Source of the DNA: Syntrophomonadaceae bacterium | Lineage (GTDB): Bacteria; Bacillota; Syntrophomonadia; Syntrophomonadales; Syntrophomonadaceae | Assembly (NCBI GenBank): GCA_012840625.1 | Contig: DUSB01000098.1 | Coordinates: 1 to 5,739 of the forward strand | DNA: 5,739 nucleotides | Direction of reading: 5' to 3' | In this document: piece after piece, positions 1 to 5,739 of the stretch | Layout: every line of letters begins with the position of its first letter | Numbering within the stretch: the first letter of the stretch is position 1 | Notes under the pieces: generated by a model | Databases searched by the model: none | Seen by the model: only the letters and a program-made list of their open reading frames with translations | What the model was told of the DNA's origin: nothing | Program-made: the position numbers and the translations under genes

Positions 1-322
1 CTGCCATACTGGCCGGAGCTGCCACCACAAAACGACAGTAACCAAAGCCCAGATCAACCATCTCAAAGACATCACGTTCCTGTTCTACAATCACATCTTT
101 GCCAACGATGCCGATATCAGCTGCTCCATGTTCAACATATACCGGTACATCAGTAGGACGACACATAATATACCGAATAGATGGATTCCCTTCAAAATCA
201 AAGATCATACTGCGACTGTCTGAGTCGATACCTTCAACAGGCAGATCAGCCCGGGTTAATAATTCCAGGGTTGGTTTTAACAACGTTCCTTTCGATAAAG
301 CGATGGTTAAGGTGTTCCCCAT
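1..322 (-). CDS. hisG: ATP phosphoribosyltransferase catalytic subunit HisG, short form (3' end cut by window)
   Basis: HisG catalyses the first step of histidine synthesis, joining ATP and PRPP to give phosphoribosyl-ATP in the cytoplasm. The first 107 codons are visible. The N-terminus reads MGNTLTIALSKGTLLKPTLE, the usual HisG opening (a short strand, then A-L-x-K-G). RPTDVPVYVEHGAADIGIVG at about residues 55-74 matches the conserved HisG segment leading into the GKD motif (74-76). The catalytic PRPP loop and the C-terminus lie beyond the window. I infer the short form, which lacks its own regulatory domain, because hisZ is directly upstream; HisZ accompanies only short HisG proteins. The ATG at 322 is preceded in frame by TAG, CAG, AAT, so no longer start is possible. 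It lies 26 bp after the hisZ stop. The best ribosome binding site is unusually far upstream. Confidence 0.95.
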   Translation of the reverse strand, partial: MGNTLTIALSKGTLLKPTLELLTRADLPVEGIDSDSRSMIFDFEGNPSIRYIMCRPTDVPVYVEHGAADIGIVGKDVIVEQERDVFEMVDLGFGYCRFVVAAPASMA

Positions 323-335
323 ATTCTGCTATTTG

Positions 336-343
336 CACCTCCT
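336..343 (-). promoter_or_regulatory. Ribosome binding site of hisG, long spacing
   Basis: The minus strand reads AGGAGGTG, an almost perfect Shine-Dalgarno match, in the 26 bp between the hisZ stop and the hisG ATG. The distance from its end to the ATG is 13 nt, longer than the spacing seen for the other genes here (about 7 nt after AGGAGG). A TAG stop lies in frame three codons upstream of the ATG and no closer in-frame start exists, so the ATG at 322 remains the only sensible start. Confidence 0.7.
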
Positions 344-348
344 GTCCA

Positions 349-1503
349 TTAATCCAGATAGATCAGGCGGCAGTTCTTTTTCGCCTGAGCCATTTCTTCC
401 AGTTTCTCTTGCTCCCGGCCCAGAACATCTAATTCGACCCTATATCCCTGCCGGCGAAGCTCTTCGGCTTGGGCCACCATGGAGGCGAAATCATTGCCGC
501 CTATCAGGTAGCAGACCGGTTCAGAAAAGCTGTGCTTCAGTACCAGAGCAAGACGATCCATCCCAATAGCAAATCCAGTGGCCGGACAGGAAAAACCAAA
601 TTGATCCAGCAAATTGTCATATCTCCCTCCACCCAGCAATCCATAGCCAAGGTCCGGGGAATAGCCTTCAAAAACCAAACCGGTATAATAGTCAAAGTTA
701 CGGATGACTCCCATATCAATAACAATATGATCCTGCACTCCATAGGCCTGTAAAGCATGATAAACTCGTATTAATTCTTCTACCGCCTCAGCAGCCTGGG
801 GTTGTTGCTGCAGGTAGGGAAGCTGGTCTAATACCTCCAGTCCACCATGCAAAACCGGCAGCCGGATGATGGTTTCCTTTAATTTTTCTTCGATAGGCAT
901 ATTTTTTAGTATTCTTTCCAGCTCCACCAGGTCTTTTTTCTCGATTAACCTTCGTATGGTCATTTTCCCCGCCTGGTTTAAAGCACTGTTATCAACCAGA
1001 GCATTAATGATGCGAATATCATTCATACTGATCTTAAAATCCTTTAAACCAAACGCCTTCAGAGCTTTCACCGCCAGACCGATCACCTCGGCATCAGCCT
1101 GCGGACCCTGGGCTCCTAATAATTCAATGCCCAGTTGCCAGAATTCCCGATGCTGAGCTAACTGTGGTTCAACATGGCGAAAAACATTGGCTGAATAAAA
1201 AAGTCGTATGGGAAGTATCTCCTCCTGTAAATGGGTGGCCGCTAAACGTGCAATAGAGACGGTCATTTCTGGTCGTAAAGAAAGGATGCCCCCTTCACGA
1301 TCCATAAACAGGAACAGATTTTCTCGCATATTGCCTCCAGCACCATTTTCGACCACTTCCAGGTATTCTATAGTCGGAGTGATAACCTCCTGGTAGCCAA
1401 AAGAACCAAAAAGTTCAGCCGCTCTTTTTTCCAATTCCCTTTTAGCCTTTACTTCATCAGGTAATATATCTCTTAATCCTTTAGGAATCTTTTTATTTTT
1501 CAT
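349..1503 (-). CDS. hisZ: ATP phosphoribosyltransferase regulatory subunit HisZ
   Basis: HisZ is a paralogue of histidyl-tRNA synthetase that binds short HisG and confers activity and histidine feedback control; it does not charge tRNA. The protein has 384 residues, close to the usual HisZ length of about 390. A class II synthetase-like fold is visible: RPEMT at 77-81, a motif 2-like segment at 109-123, a VIRNFDYYTG stretch at 266-275 (counterpart of the synthetase RGLDYY motif), GGGRYDNLL at 291-299 and motif 3-like ATGFAIGMDRL at 308-318. Motif 2 reads FRHVEPQLAQHREF, whereas histidyl-tRNA synthetases have FRHERPQKGRYR or similar; the conserved Glu after RH and the Arg of GR are replaced. 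Only about 55-60 residues follow motif 3, so a full anticodon-binding domain is lacking. Both points favour HisZ over HisS, as does the hisG gene next door. The ATG overlaps the end of the upstream regulator gene by 11 bp and has AGGAG at 1511-1515, 7 nt away, suggesting translational coupling. Confidence 0.95.
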   Translation of the reverse strand: MKNKKIPKGLRDILPDEVKAKRELEKRAAELFGSFGYQEVITPTIEYLEVVENGAGGNMRENLFLFMDREGGILSLRPEMTVSIARLAATHLQEEILPIRLFYSANVFRHVEPQLAQHREFWQLGIELLGAQGPQADAEVIGLAVKALKAFGLKDFKISMNDIRIINALVDNSALNQAGKMTIRRLIEKKDLVELERILKNMPIEEKLKETIIRLPVLHGGLEVLDQLPYLQQQPQAAEAVEELIRVYHALQAYGVQDHIVIDMGVIRNFDYYTGLVFEGYSPDLGYGLLGGGRYDNLLDQFGFSCPATGFAIGMDRLALVLKHSFSEPVCYLIGGNDFASMVAQAEELRRQGYRVELDVLGREQEKLEEMAQAKKNCRLIYLD

Positions 1504-1813
1504 GGTCTGACTCCTTTTTCTGCTTTTCTAACTTTTTTAATACACGCTGGTACCCTTCAGCTCCGTAATTTAAGCAGCGATTTACACGACTTATGGTAGC
1601 TGTACTTGCTCCTGTTTCACTGGCAATTACGTTGTAGGTGGCTTCTTCATAAAGCATCTTGGCAACATGCATTCGCTGCGCCATCGATTTAATCTCAGTA
1701 ATGGTACATAGATCATCTAAAAAACGATAAACATCCTCTTCATCTTCCAATTGAAGAATGGCCTTAACCAGCAGTTCACTATTATCTTCCTTCCAGTTGG
1801 GTACAAAAGCCAC
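1493..1813 (-). CDS. hisR: TrpR-family transcriptional regulator, YerC/YecD type (putative histidine regulator HisR)
   Basis: This 106-residue cytoplasmic protein belongs to the TrpR-fold YerC/YecD family. Diagnostic segments are NWK at 6-8, LDDLCTITEIKSMAQRMHVA at 32-51 (the helical dimer core), and a helix-turn-helix at about 59-80 containing YNVIASETGASTATISRVNR, followed by CLNYGAEGY at 80-88. The tail (about 90-106) is Lys/Glu rich. The family was long unassigned; from memory, comparative genomics in Gram-positive bacteria ascribes to it histidine-dependent repression of his genes and the name HisR. Its position directly before hisZ-hisG, overlapping hisZ, supports that role here, but the ligand is not visible in the sequence. 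The start is GTG at 1811-1813, with AAGGAGGT 7 nt upstream. It follows the HD-domain gene by 26 bp. The family assignment is sure; the gene symbol is inferred from context. Confidence 0.9.
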   Translation of the reverse strand: MAFVPNWKEDNSELLVKAILQLEDEEDVYRFLDDLCTITEIKSMAQRMHVAKMLYEEATYNVIASETGASTATISRVNRCLNYGAEGYQRVLKKLEKQKKESDHEK

Positions 1814-1820
1814 CTGATCT

Positions 1821-1828
1821 ACCTCCTT
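1821..1828 (-). promoter_or_regulatory. Ribosome binding site fixing the GTG start of the hisR-like gene
   Basis: The minus strand reads AAGGAGGT, followed by seven nucleotides (AGATCAG) and then GTG. This perfect site with ideal spacing supports the GTG at 1813 as the start and gives a protein of normal family length with the conserved NWK near its N-terminus. Confidence 0.8.
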
Positions 1829-1839
1829 AACGAAGCAGC

Positions 1840-2502
1840 TTATAATAATCGGTTTTCATTTATCACCAGCTCAAATTCACAACCCAGATAATTGGCCGCA
1901 TGTTTACACATAAGCATTTTGGTTAAAAAAATCTCAAAATATTCCGTAACCGTACATACATCAGTATCTATAGCCATTTCCATTATAATCGTACACTCCT
2001 GAGGATTGACCTTTAAGTCTGAGTGTGTTACCGCATAATTCACACGATCCCGGGCTGTAAATTGAGCAAAATCTTCCTTGCGTACCCGCTGACGGTTAAC
2101 ATCAGATTTATCAGCTAAAATCAGGGCGGCAGCAACATTATTCACTATACCACCATGGGCATGTTCTTCATGATTACCAATCGCACCCATTATGATTGCC
2201 ACTTCGCCTGCATCCATACCCATATCCAGGAGTATATTCATCGCCATCAGCGCACCAGACATACCATGACCATAGCGGTTTATCATGTTGCCAATGTCAT
2301 GTAAATAACCTGCAATCGCACCCAATTCAGCTTCTCTTGCTGAATACCCCAGCACGGTTAAAATTCGGGCAGTGAGTTCTGAAGTTAACTGAGCGTGCTC
2401 CAAATTATGCTCAATGGCACCAATGTTGCCTAAAAATATATTCCCCATCTCCAGGTAGCAACGCACCTCAGGATGCTCCCTTACCGCTTCTAATGTAACC
2501 AA
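1840..2502 (-). CDS. HD-domain (HDIG-type) metal-dependent phosphohydrolase, substrate unknown
   Basis: The predicted soluble protein has 220 residues from the chosen start. It carries a complete HD-superfamily metal site: His at about 36 (EHAQ), the His-Asp pair at 68-69 in YLHDIGN, further His at 79 (YGHG) and 111 (GNHEE), and Asp at 131 (LADKSD). Enzymes with this set usually hydrolyse phosphate esters, often of nucleotides, using bound divalent metals; the substrate cannot be read from the motif. About 85 residues follow the metal site, with the segment NPQECTIIMEMAIDTDVCTV, and I do not recognise a second domain there. No signal peptide or membrane helix is apparent. I chose the TTG at 2502 because a strong AGGAGGGGA lies just before it. 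A TTG at 2532 would add ten residues, overlap purD by 19 bp and include the binding site inside the gene. It sits 11 bp after purD and 26 bp before the hisR-like gene, so it is probably co-transcribed with both. A nucleotide-related role is an inference from context. Confidence 0.85.
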   Translation of the reverse strand: MVTLEAVREHPEVRCYLEMGNIFLGNIGAIEHNLEHAQLTSELTARILTVLGYSAREAELGAIAGYLHDIGNMINRYGHGMSGALMAMNILLDMGMDAGEVAIIMGAIGNHEEHAHGGIVNNVAAALILADKSDVNRQRVRKEDFAQFTARDRVNYAVTHSDLKVNPQECTIIMEMAIDTDVCTVTEYFEIFLTKMLMCKHAANYLGCEFELVINENRLL

Positions 2503-2506
2503 AAAG

Positions 2507-2515
2507 TCCCCTCCT
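2507..2515 (-). promoter_or_regulatory. Ribosome binding site of the HD-domain gene, overlapping the purD stop
   Basis: The minus strand reads AGGAGGGGA, then CTTT and TTG. The distance from AGGAGG to the TTG at 2502 is 7 nt. The first two bases of the site are the last two bases of the purD TAG stop codon (2514-2516), an arrangement typical of translationally coupled neighbours. It decides the start against the alternative TTG at 2532, which has no comparable site. Confidence 0.75.
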
Positions 2516-3803
2516 AATAAGATCTGCTCCAACGTGCCCGGTGTGCTATATCTTTCCGATAATGCATGCCTTCAAAATGAATTTTTTCCACCTGAGAGTA
2601 AACCCGCTCCAGCGCGTCATCAATATCCTTTCCCCGACAGACGACCGATAAGACCCGCCCCCCATTGGTAACCAGACAGCCATCCTGATAGGCTGTCCCG
2701 GCGTGAAAAATTAAGGTATCTGGATCTAGTTCATCCAGACCGCTGATATATTGCCCTTTTTGATAGCTGCCAGGATAGCCCGCTGAGGCAAGCACCACCC
2801 CCACACAGCTACCTGTTTCCACACCCAGTTCAAGACCATCGAGATCCCCCCGGGCTGACGCCTCCAGAACTGGAAGCAGATCCCCTTTAATCATAGGCAT
2901 CAACACCTGTGTTTCCGGGTCGCCAAAACGAGCATTAAACTCCAATACTTTTAATCCTTCATCTGTCAACATCAAGCCGGCATACAATACACCGGTATAG
3001 GGGCAACCTTCATTTTTCATGGCCGCAATGGTAGGCTCAATAACTTCCTTTTCAATCTGCTGCCTTAGTTTTTCATTATAGATGGGCGGATTGGTATAAG
3101 CTCCCATACCACCAGTATTCGGGCCCTGATCCCCATCGTAAACACGTTTATGATCCTGTGCTGACATCAGTGAAACGTATCTTTCCCCATCACTAATAGC
3201 AAAAAAACTCAGTTCTTCCCCTTCCAGATATTCCTCAATGATGATGCGCTCACCGGCTTTACCAAAAGCCAGTTCCTTCATCATCTGCTCAATGGCACGA
3301 TCAGCTGCGATAAAATCATCGGCAATAATTACACCTTTACCTGCTGCCAGCCCATCGGCTTTGATGACCACCTTTTTCCCCGCATCCGTAAACTGCCGTA
3401 CATAAACACGTGCGGAATACATATCATCAAAGACCTCATAGCTGGCCGTAGGAATTCTATATTGTTCAAACAGGCGTTTGGAAAATACCTTGCTGCCTTC
3501 GAGGCGAGCAGCACGCACAGTAGGACCAAAGATCAACAAACCCTGAGAACGAAAACGATCAACGATACCCTGCATAAGGGGTGCTTCTGGTCCTACCACC
3601 GTGAGATCAATACCGGTATCCAGGGCAAATTCGAGCAGCTTATCAGTATCATTCACTGAAATATCCACACAATAAGCCAGCTCAGCTATGCCCGGATTTC
3701 CCGGAGCTGCATAAATACGCTCCACTTCAGAGCTCTGAGCTAATTTCCAGATCAGTGCGTGTTCCCTTCCTCCCTGACCAATAACTAGTATTTTTTTTCC
3801 CAT
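2514..3803 (-). CDS. purD: Phosphoribosylamine--glycine ligase (GAR synthetase) PurD
   Basis: PurD is the ATP-grasp enzyme that joins phosphoribosylamine and glycine to make GAR, step two of de novo purine synthesis. The 429 residues match the usual family length. Domains in order: an N-terminal domain with GQGGREHAL at 9-17 and GPEAPL at 71-76; the ATP-grasp region with FGPTVRAARLEGSK at 92-105, KADGLAAGKGV at 148-158 and EEYLEGEELSFFAISDG at 190-206; the PurD signature HKRVYDGDQGPNTGGMGAY at 218-236; the metal-binding NARFGDPETQ at 290-299; then a C-terminal domain with LASAGYPG at 338-345. All key elements are intact. The ATG at 3803 is chosen because GGAGGA lies 7 nt upstream and MGKKILVIGQGGREHAL is the standard PurD opening. 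The frame stays open upstream to 3905, but that stretch lies inside purH and is not PurD-like. The gene follows purH by 37 bp; its stop is merged with the next ribosome binding site. Confidence 0.97.
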   Translation of the reverse strand: MGKKILVIGQGGREHALIWKLAQSSEVERIYAAPGNPGIAELAYCVDISVNDTDKLLEFALDTGIDLTVVGPEAPLMQGIVDRFRSQGLLIFGPTVRAARLEGSKVFSKRLFEQYRIPTASYEVFDDMYSARVYVRQFTDAGKKVVIKADGLAAGKGVIIADDFIAADRAIEQMMKELAFGKAGERIIIEEYLEGEELSFFAISDGERYVSLMSAQDHKRVYDGDQGPNTGGMGAYTNPPIYNEKLRQQIEKEVIEPTIAAMKNEGCPYTGVLYAGLMLTDEGLKVLEFNARFGDPETQVLMPMIKGDLLPVLEASARGDLDGLELGVETGSCVGVVLASAGYPGSYQKGQYISGLDELDPDTLIFHAGTAYQDGCLVTNGGRVLSVVCRGKDIDDALERVYSQVEKIHFEGMHYRKDIAHRARWSRSY

Positions 3804-3810
3804 GCTTCGC

Positions 3811-3816
3811 TCCTCC
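3811..3816 (-). promoter_or_regulatory. Ribosome binding site fixing the purD start
   Basis: The minus strand reads GGAGGA, 7 nt before the ATG at 3803. It lies in the 37 bp gap after purH and excludes the longer open frame that reaches back to 3905 inside purH. I see no hairpin plus T-run in this gap, so purH and purD are probably on one transcript. Confidence 0.75.
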
Positions 3817-3840
3817 GAATAATTTTGATCTGTTCTGATT

Positions 3841-5355
3841 TTAGTGCCTGAAATGACGCTGCCCGGTGAACACCATAGCAATTCCATGCTCATTACAGGC
3901 ATCAATGCTTTCCTGATCCCGAATTGACCCCCCAGGCTGAATTATAGCTTTAATGCCATGGGCAGCAGCCAGATCTACTGTATCTCTAAAAGGGAAGAAA
4001 GCATCTGAAGCTAGAACAGCTCCCTGACATTGCTTATCCTGCAAGGCAATAGCAGCGGCACCGACTCGATTCATTTGCCCGGCTCCTACACCCAGGGTGA
4101 CGCCATCTTTGGCTGTCACGATAGCATTAGATTTTACATGCTTAACCAGCTTCCAGGCAAATAGCAAATCCTTCATTTGTTCCTCGGTAGGCTTGGCCTG
4201 AGTAACAAACTGTAGCTCCCTCTCATCCACTTCGGCAGTATCGGCTTCCTGTACGACAAAACCACCATCCACACTGCGAAGCAGCAGCCTGGAACCCGGT
4301 TCTATATCCATCTGCAGTACCCGTAAATTTTTCTTCTGCTGCAGGCGATTCAGAGCCGCCTCCTCATAACCTGGAGCTATAACAACTTCCATAAAGGGTT
4401 CTGCTATTTTTTCAGCTGTTGCTTCATCTACTGTCCTATTTAAGGCGATAATACCCCCAAAAGCAGACAGGGAATCAGCGGCAAAAGCTCTTTCATAAGC
4501 TTCCAGCAGCGTATTTGCTGTGGCCGTACCACACGGGTTGGTATGCTTAACAATAACACAGGCCGGCTGGGAAAATTCTTTCACCAGAGACCATGCTGCC
4601 TGGGTATCGATAATATTATTATAAGAAAGTTCTTTGCCATTTAACTGGGTAGCATCGGCCAAACCTGATTCCGGAGTCAGGGTGCGATAAAAGCATGCTT
4701 TTTGATGAGGATTTTCCCCATAACGCAGTTCATAAACCTTTTCCCCGGCCAAGGTCATATGATCCTGGAAAAGCTGATCATCAAATCCGGCTAAATAGGC
4801 TGAAATCATGGAATCATAAGCCGCTGTATGTGAAAAAGCCTCTAAAGCCAGCTTCAAGCGCATTTCCGGGCTGATATCCCCTGTTTCCTGCAATTCTTGC
4901 AGGATATTGGCATAGTTTTCGGGCTTAACCACTACAATTACATCCTTGTAATTTTTGGCAGCAGAGCGCACCATACTCGGTCCACCGATGTCAATATTTT
5001 CAATTGCTTCCTCCAGGGTGACACCTGGTTTGCTAACCGTCTGCCGGAAAGGATATAAATTAACGACCACCATGTCGATAGGCTGAATCCCATTGCGTTC
5101 TAGTTCTTGCATGTGTTCCGGTATACGGCGGGCCAAAATACCACCATGGATTTTGGGATGCAGCGTTTTTACCCGCCCATCTAAAATTTCCGGAAACCCG
5201 GTTACATCTGCAACCTTTATTACATTAATCCCGGCCTGTTCCAGAACCGTATAGGTTCCCCCGGTGGACAGAATTTCATAGCCCAATTTCTCCAGACCAC
5301 TGGCCAATTCTACAATACCTTTTTTGTTGGAAACACTTATCAGCGCTCTTTTCAA
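3841..5355 (-). CDS. purH: Bifunctional AICAR formyltransferase / IMP cyclohydrolase PurH
   Basis: PurH performs the last two steps of IMP synthesis: formylation of AICAR with 10-formyl-tetrahydrofolate, then ring closure of FAICAR. The 504 residues cover both domains. The N-terminal cyclohydrolase (MGS-like fold, about 1-195) shows SVSNKKGIVELA at 7-18, LSTGGTY at 29-35, GFPEILDGRVKTLHPKIHGG at 53-72 and NIDIGGPSMVRSAAKN at 120-135. The C-terminal formyltransferase shows RYGENPHQ at 211-218, LNGKELSYNNIID at 238-250, the catalytic Lys-His pair in VKHTNPCGTA at 269-278, DSLSAFGGI at 294-302, VKSNAIV at 407-413 and the usual ending TGQRHFRH. The start is TTG at 5353-5355, with AGGAGG 7 nt upstream; the protein begins MKRALISVSNKKG as the family does. 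It follows purN by 16 bp. PurH also takes up the AICAR released by histidine synthesis, whose first genes lie at the other end of this window. Confidence 0.97.
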   Translation of the reverse strand: MKRALISVSNKKGIVELASGLEKLGYEILSTGGTYTVLEQAGINVIKVADVTGFPEILDGRVKTLHPKIHGGILARRIPEHMQELERNGIQPIDMVVVNLYPFRQTVSKPGVTLEEAIENIDIGGPSMVRSAAKNYKDVIVVVKPENYANILQELQETGDISPEMRLKLALEAFSHTAAYDSMISAYLAGFDDQLFQDHMTLAGEKVYELRYGENPHQKACFYRTLTPESGLADATQLNGKELSYNNIIDTQAAWSLVKEFSQPACVIVKHTNPCGTATANTLLEAYERAFAADSLSAFGGIIALNRTVDEATAEKIAEPFMEVVIAPGYEEAALNRLQQKKNLRVLQMDIEPGSRLLLRSVDGGFVVQEADTAEVDERELQFVTQAKPTEEQMKDLLFAWKLVKHVKSNAIVTAKDGVTLGVGAGQMNRVGAAAIALQDKQCQGAVLASDAFFPFRDTVDLAAAHGIKAIIQPGGSIRDQESIDACNEHGIAMVFTGQRHFRH

Positions 5356-5362
5356 TGTTATT

Positions 5363-5368
5363 CCTCCT
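5363..5368 (-). promoter_or_regulatory. Ribosome binding site fixing the TTG start of purH
   Basis: The minus strand reads AGGAGG, 7 nt (AATAACA) before TTG at 5355. It lies in the 16 bp between the purN stop and purH. No ATG or GTG is available near this site in the purH frame, so the rare start codon is well supported. Confidence 0.8.
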
Positions 5369-5371
5369 CTT

Positions 5372-5739
5372 TTACTGTTTTACAATGATTTTTCGTCCAT
5401 CAAGATAAAGACAGCCCTGAGCCAATAACTGCAAAGCCTGTTTATAGCTATGATGCTCTTCTTCCAGGATTCGTTGAGCAAGGCTTTCTTCTGTATCATC
5501 GTCATGAACAGGAACAGTTGCTTGCACAATAATCGGTCCCGTATCCATGCCGTCATCCACAAAATGTACCGTACATCCACTTACCTTAACCCCATATTCC
5601 AGAGCCTGACGCTGGGCATGCAAACCTGGAAATGAGGGCAACAAAGCAGGATGAATATTGATAATGCGCCAGCGATAAGCCTCTAATAGAGTCTTCCCTA
5701 CCAAGCGCATATAACCGGCTAAAACAACCAGATTAACCC
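5372..5739 (-). CDS. purN: Phosphoribosylglycinamide formyltransferase PurN (5' end cut by window)
   Basis: PurN transfers a formyl group from 10-formyl-tetrahydrofolate to GAR, step three of purine synthesis. The last 121 residues are present; about 80 N-terminal residues, including the phosphate-binding start of the family, lie beyond the right edge. The frame stays open to the edge and reads VNLVVLAGYMRLVG, the conserved family segment, so the internal ATG at 5710 is not the start. The active-site elements are intact: NIHPALLPSFPG (Asn and His of the NIHP motif, encoded near 5650-5659) and the formyltransferase signature around GCTVHFVDDGMDTGPII, where the Asp of MDTG is the expected catalytic residue. 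The C-terminus ends in LDGRKIIVKQ, then TAA at 5372-5374. The next gene, purH, starts 16 bp downstream, in the common purN-purH-purD order of Bacillota purine operons. Confidence 0.96.
   Translation of the reverse strand, partial: VNLVVLAGYMRLVGKTLLEAYRWRIINIHPALLPSFPGLHAQRQALEYGVKVSGCTVHFVDDGMDTGPIIVQATVPVHDDDTEESLAQRILEEEHHSYKQALQLLAQGCLYLDGRKIIVKQ

Noticed and set aside
99..569. Plus-strand open frame of 156 codons across hisG and the 3' end of hisZ
   Set aside because: It lies opposite two clear conserved genes, shows no recognisable domain, and its composition looks like an antisense reading of real codons.
866..1156. Plus-strand open frames of 96 and 62 codons opposite hisZ
   Set aside because: They are antisense shadows of hisZ without family resemblance or a credible ribosome binding site.
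349..1503. Reading this gene as histidyl-tRNA synthetase (hisS)
   Set aside because: Motif 2 lacks key synthetase residues, the anticodon-binding domain is not complete, and hisG lies immediately downstream.
3804..3840. Possible terminator or regulatory hairpin in the 37 bp purH-purD gap
   Set aside because: No stem followed by a T-run is visible on the minus strand. Only a short partial repeat (CAGAACAGA) and the ribosome binding site are present.
3804..3905. Open frame extending purD upstream to an ATG at 3905 inside purH
   Set aside because: The extra 34 residues are not PurD-like and would overlap purH by 65 bp. The ATG at 3803 has a good ribosome binding site and the canonical MGKKILVIGQGG opening.
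5372..5710. Short purN starting at the internal ATG at 5710
   Set aside because: The frame continues to the window edge with conserved PurN sequence, so the ATG codes for an internal methionine of a truncated view, not a start.

Overview
The window is one uninterrupted minus-strand gene string, read from right to left: purN (5' end outside the window), purH, purD, an HD-domain phosphohydrolase gene, a TrpR-family regulator gene of the YerC/YecD (HisR) type, hisZ, and hisG (3' end outside the window). All gaps between genes are 37 bp or less, and the regulator gene and hisZ overlap by 11 bp. The layout therefore looks like a single operon or two directly abutting transcription units. I see no tRNA, rRNA, mobile element, CRISPR array, repeat family or convincing terminator.

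The content points to a Gram-positive anaerobe of the Clostridia (Bacillota), perhaps near Syntrophomonas or the old Peptococcaceae. The reasons are strong AGGAGG ribosome binding sites before nearly every gene, TTG and GTG starts (purH, the HD gene, the regulator), a YerC-type TrpR-fold regulator, and the HisZ plus HisG arrangement that goes with the short form of ATP phosphoribosyltransferase. The taxonomic call is inference from gene content and style, not from a database match.

Right part (about 2514-5739): the last genes of a de novo purine operon. PurN formylates GAR, PurH performs the last two steps (AICAR to FAICAR to IMP), and PurD makes GAR. Left part (1-1813): the beginning of a histidine block. 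A putative histidine regulator is followed by HisZ, the regulatory subunit, and HisG, the catalytic subunit of ATP-phosphoribosyltransferase. The two halves are metabolically linked: HisG consumes ATP and PRPP, and histidine synthesis returns the purine ring as AICAR, which PurH turns back into IMP.

Between the halves lies an HD/HDIG-motif protein of unknown substrate, the only gene here without an assignable role. Its start is best placed at a TTG at 2502, directly behind a strong ribosome binding site that overlaps the purD stop codon. Apart from that protein and the question of how the his block is controlled, this is an ordinary housekeeping region. I did not find evidence for an undescribed system.
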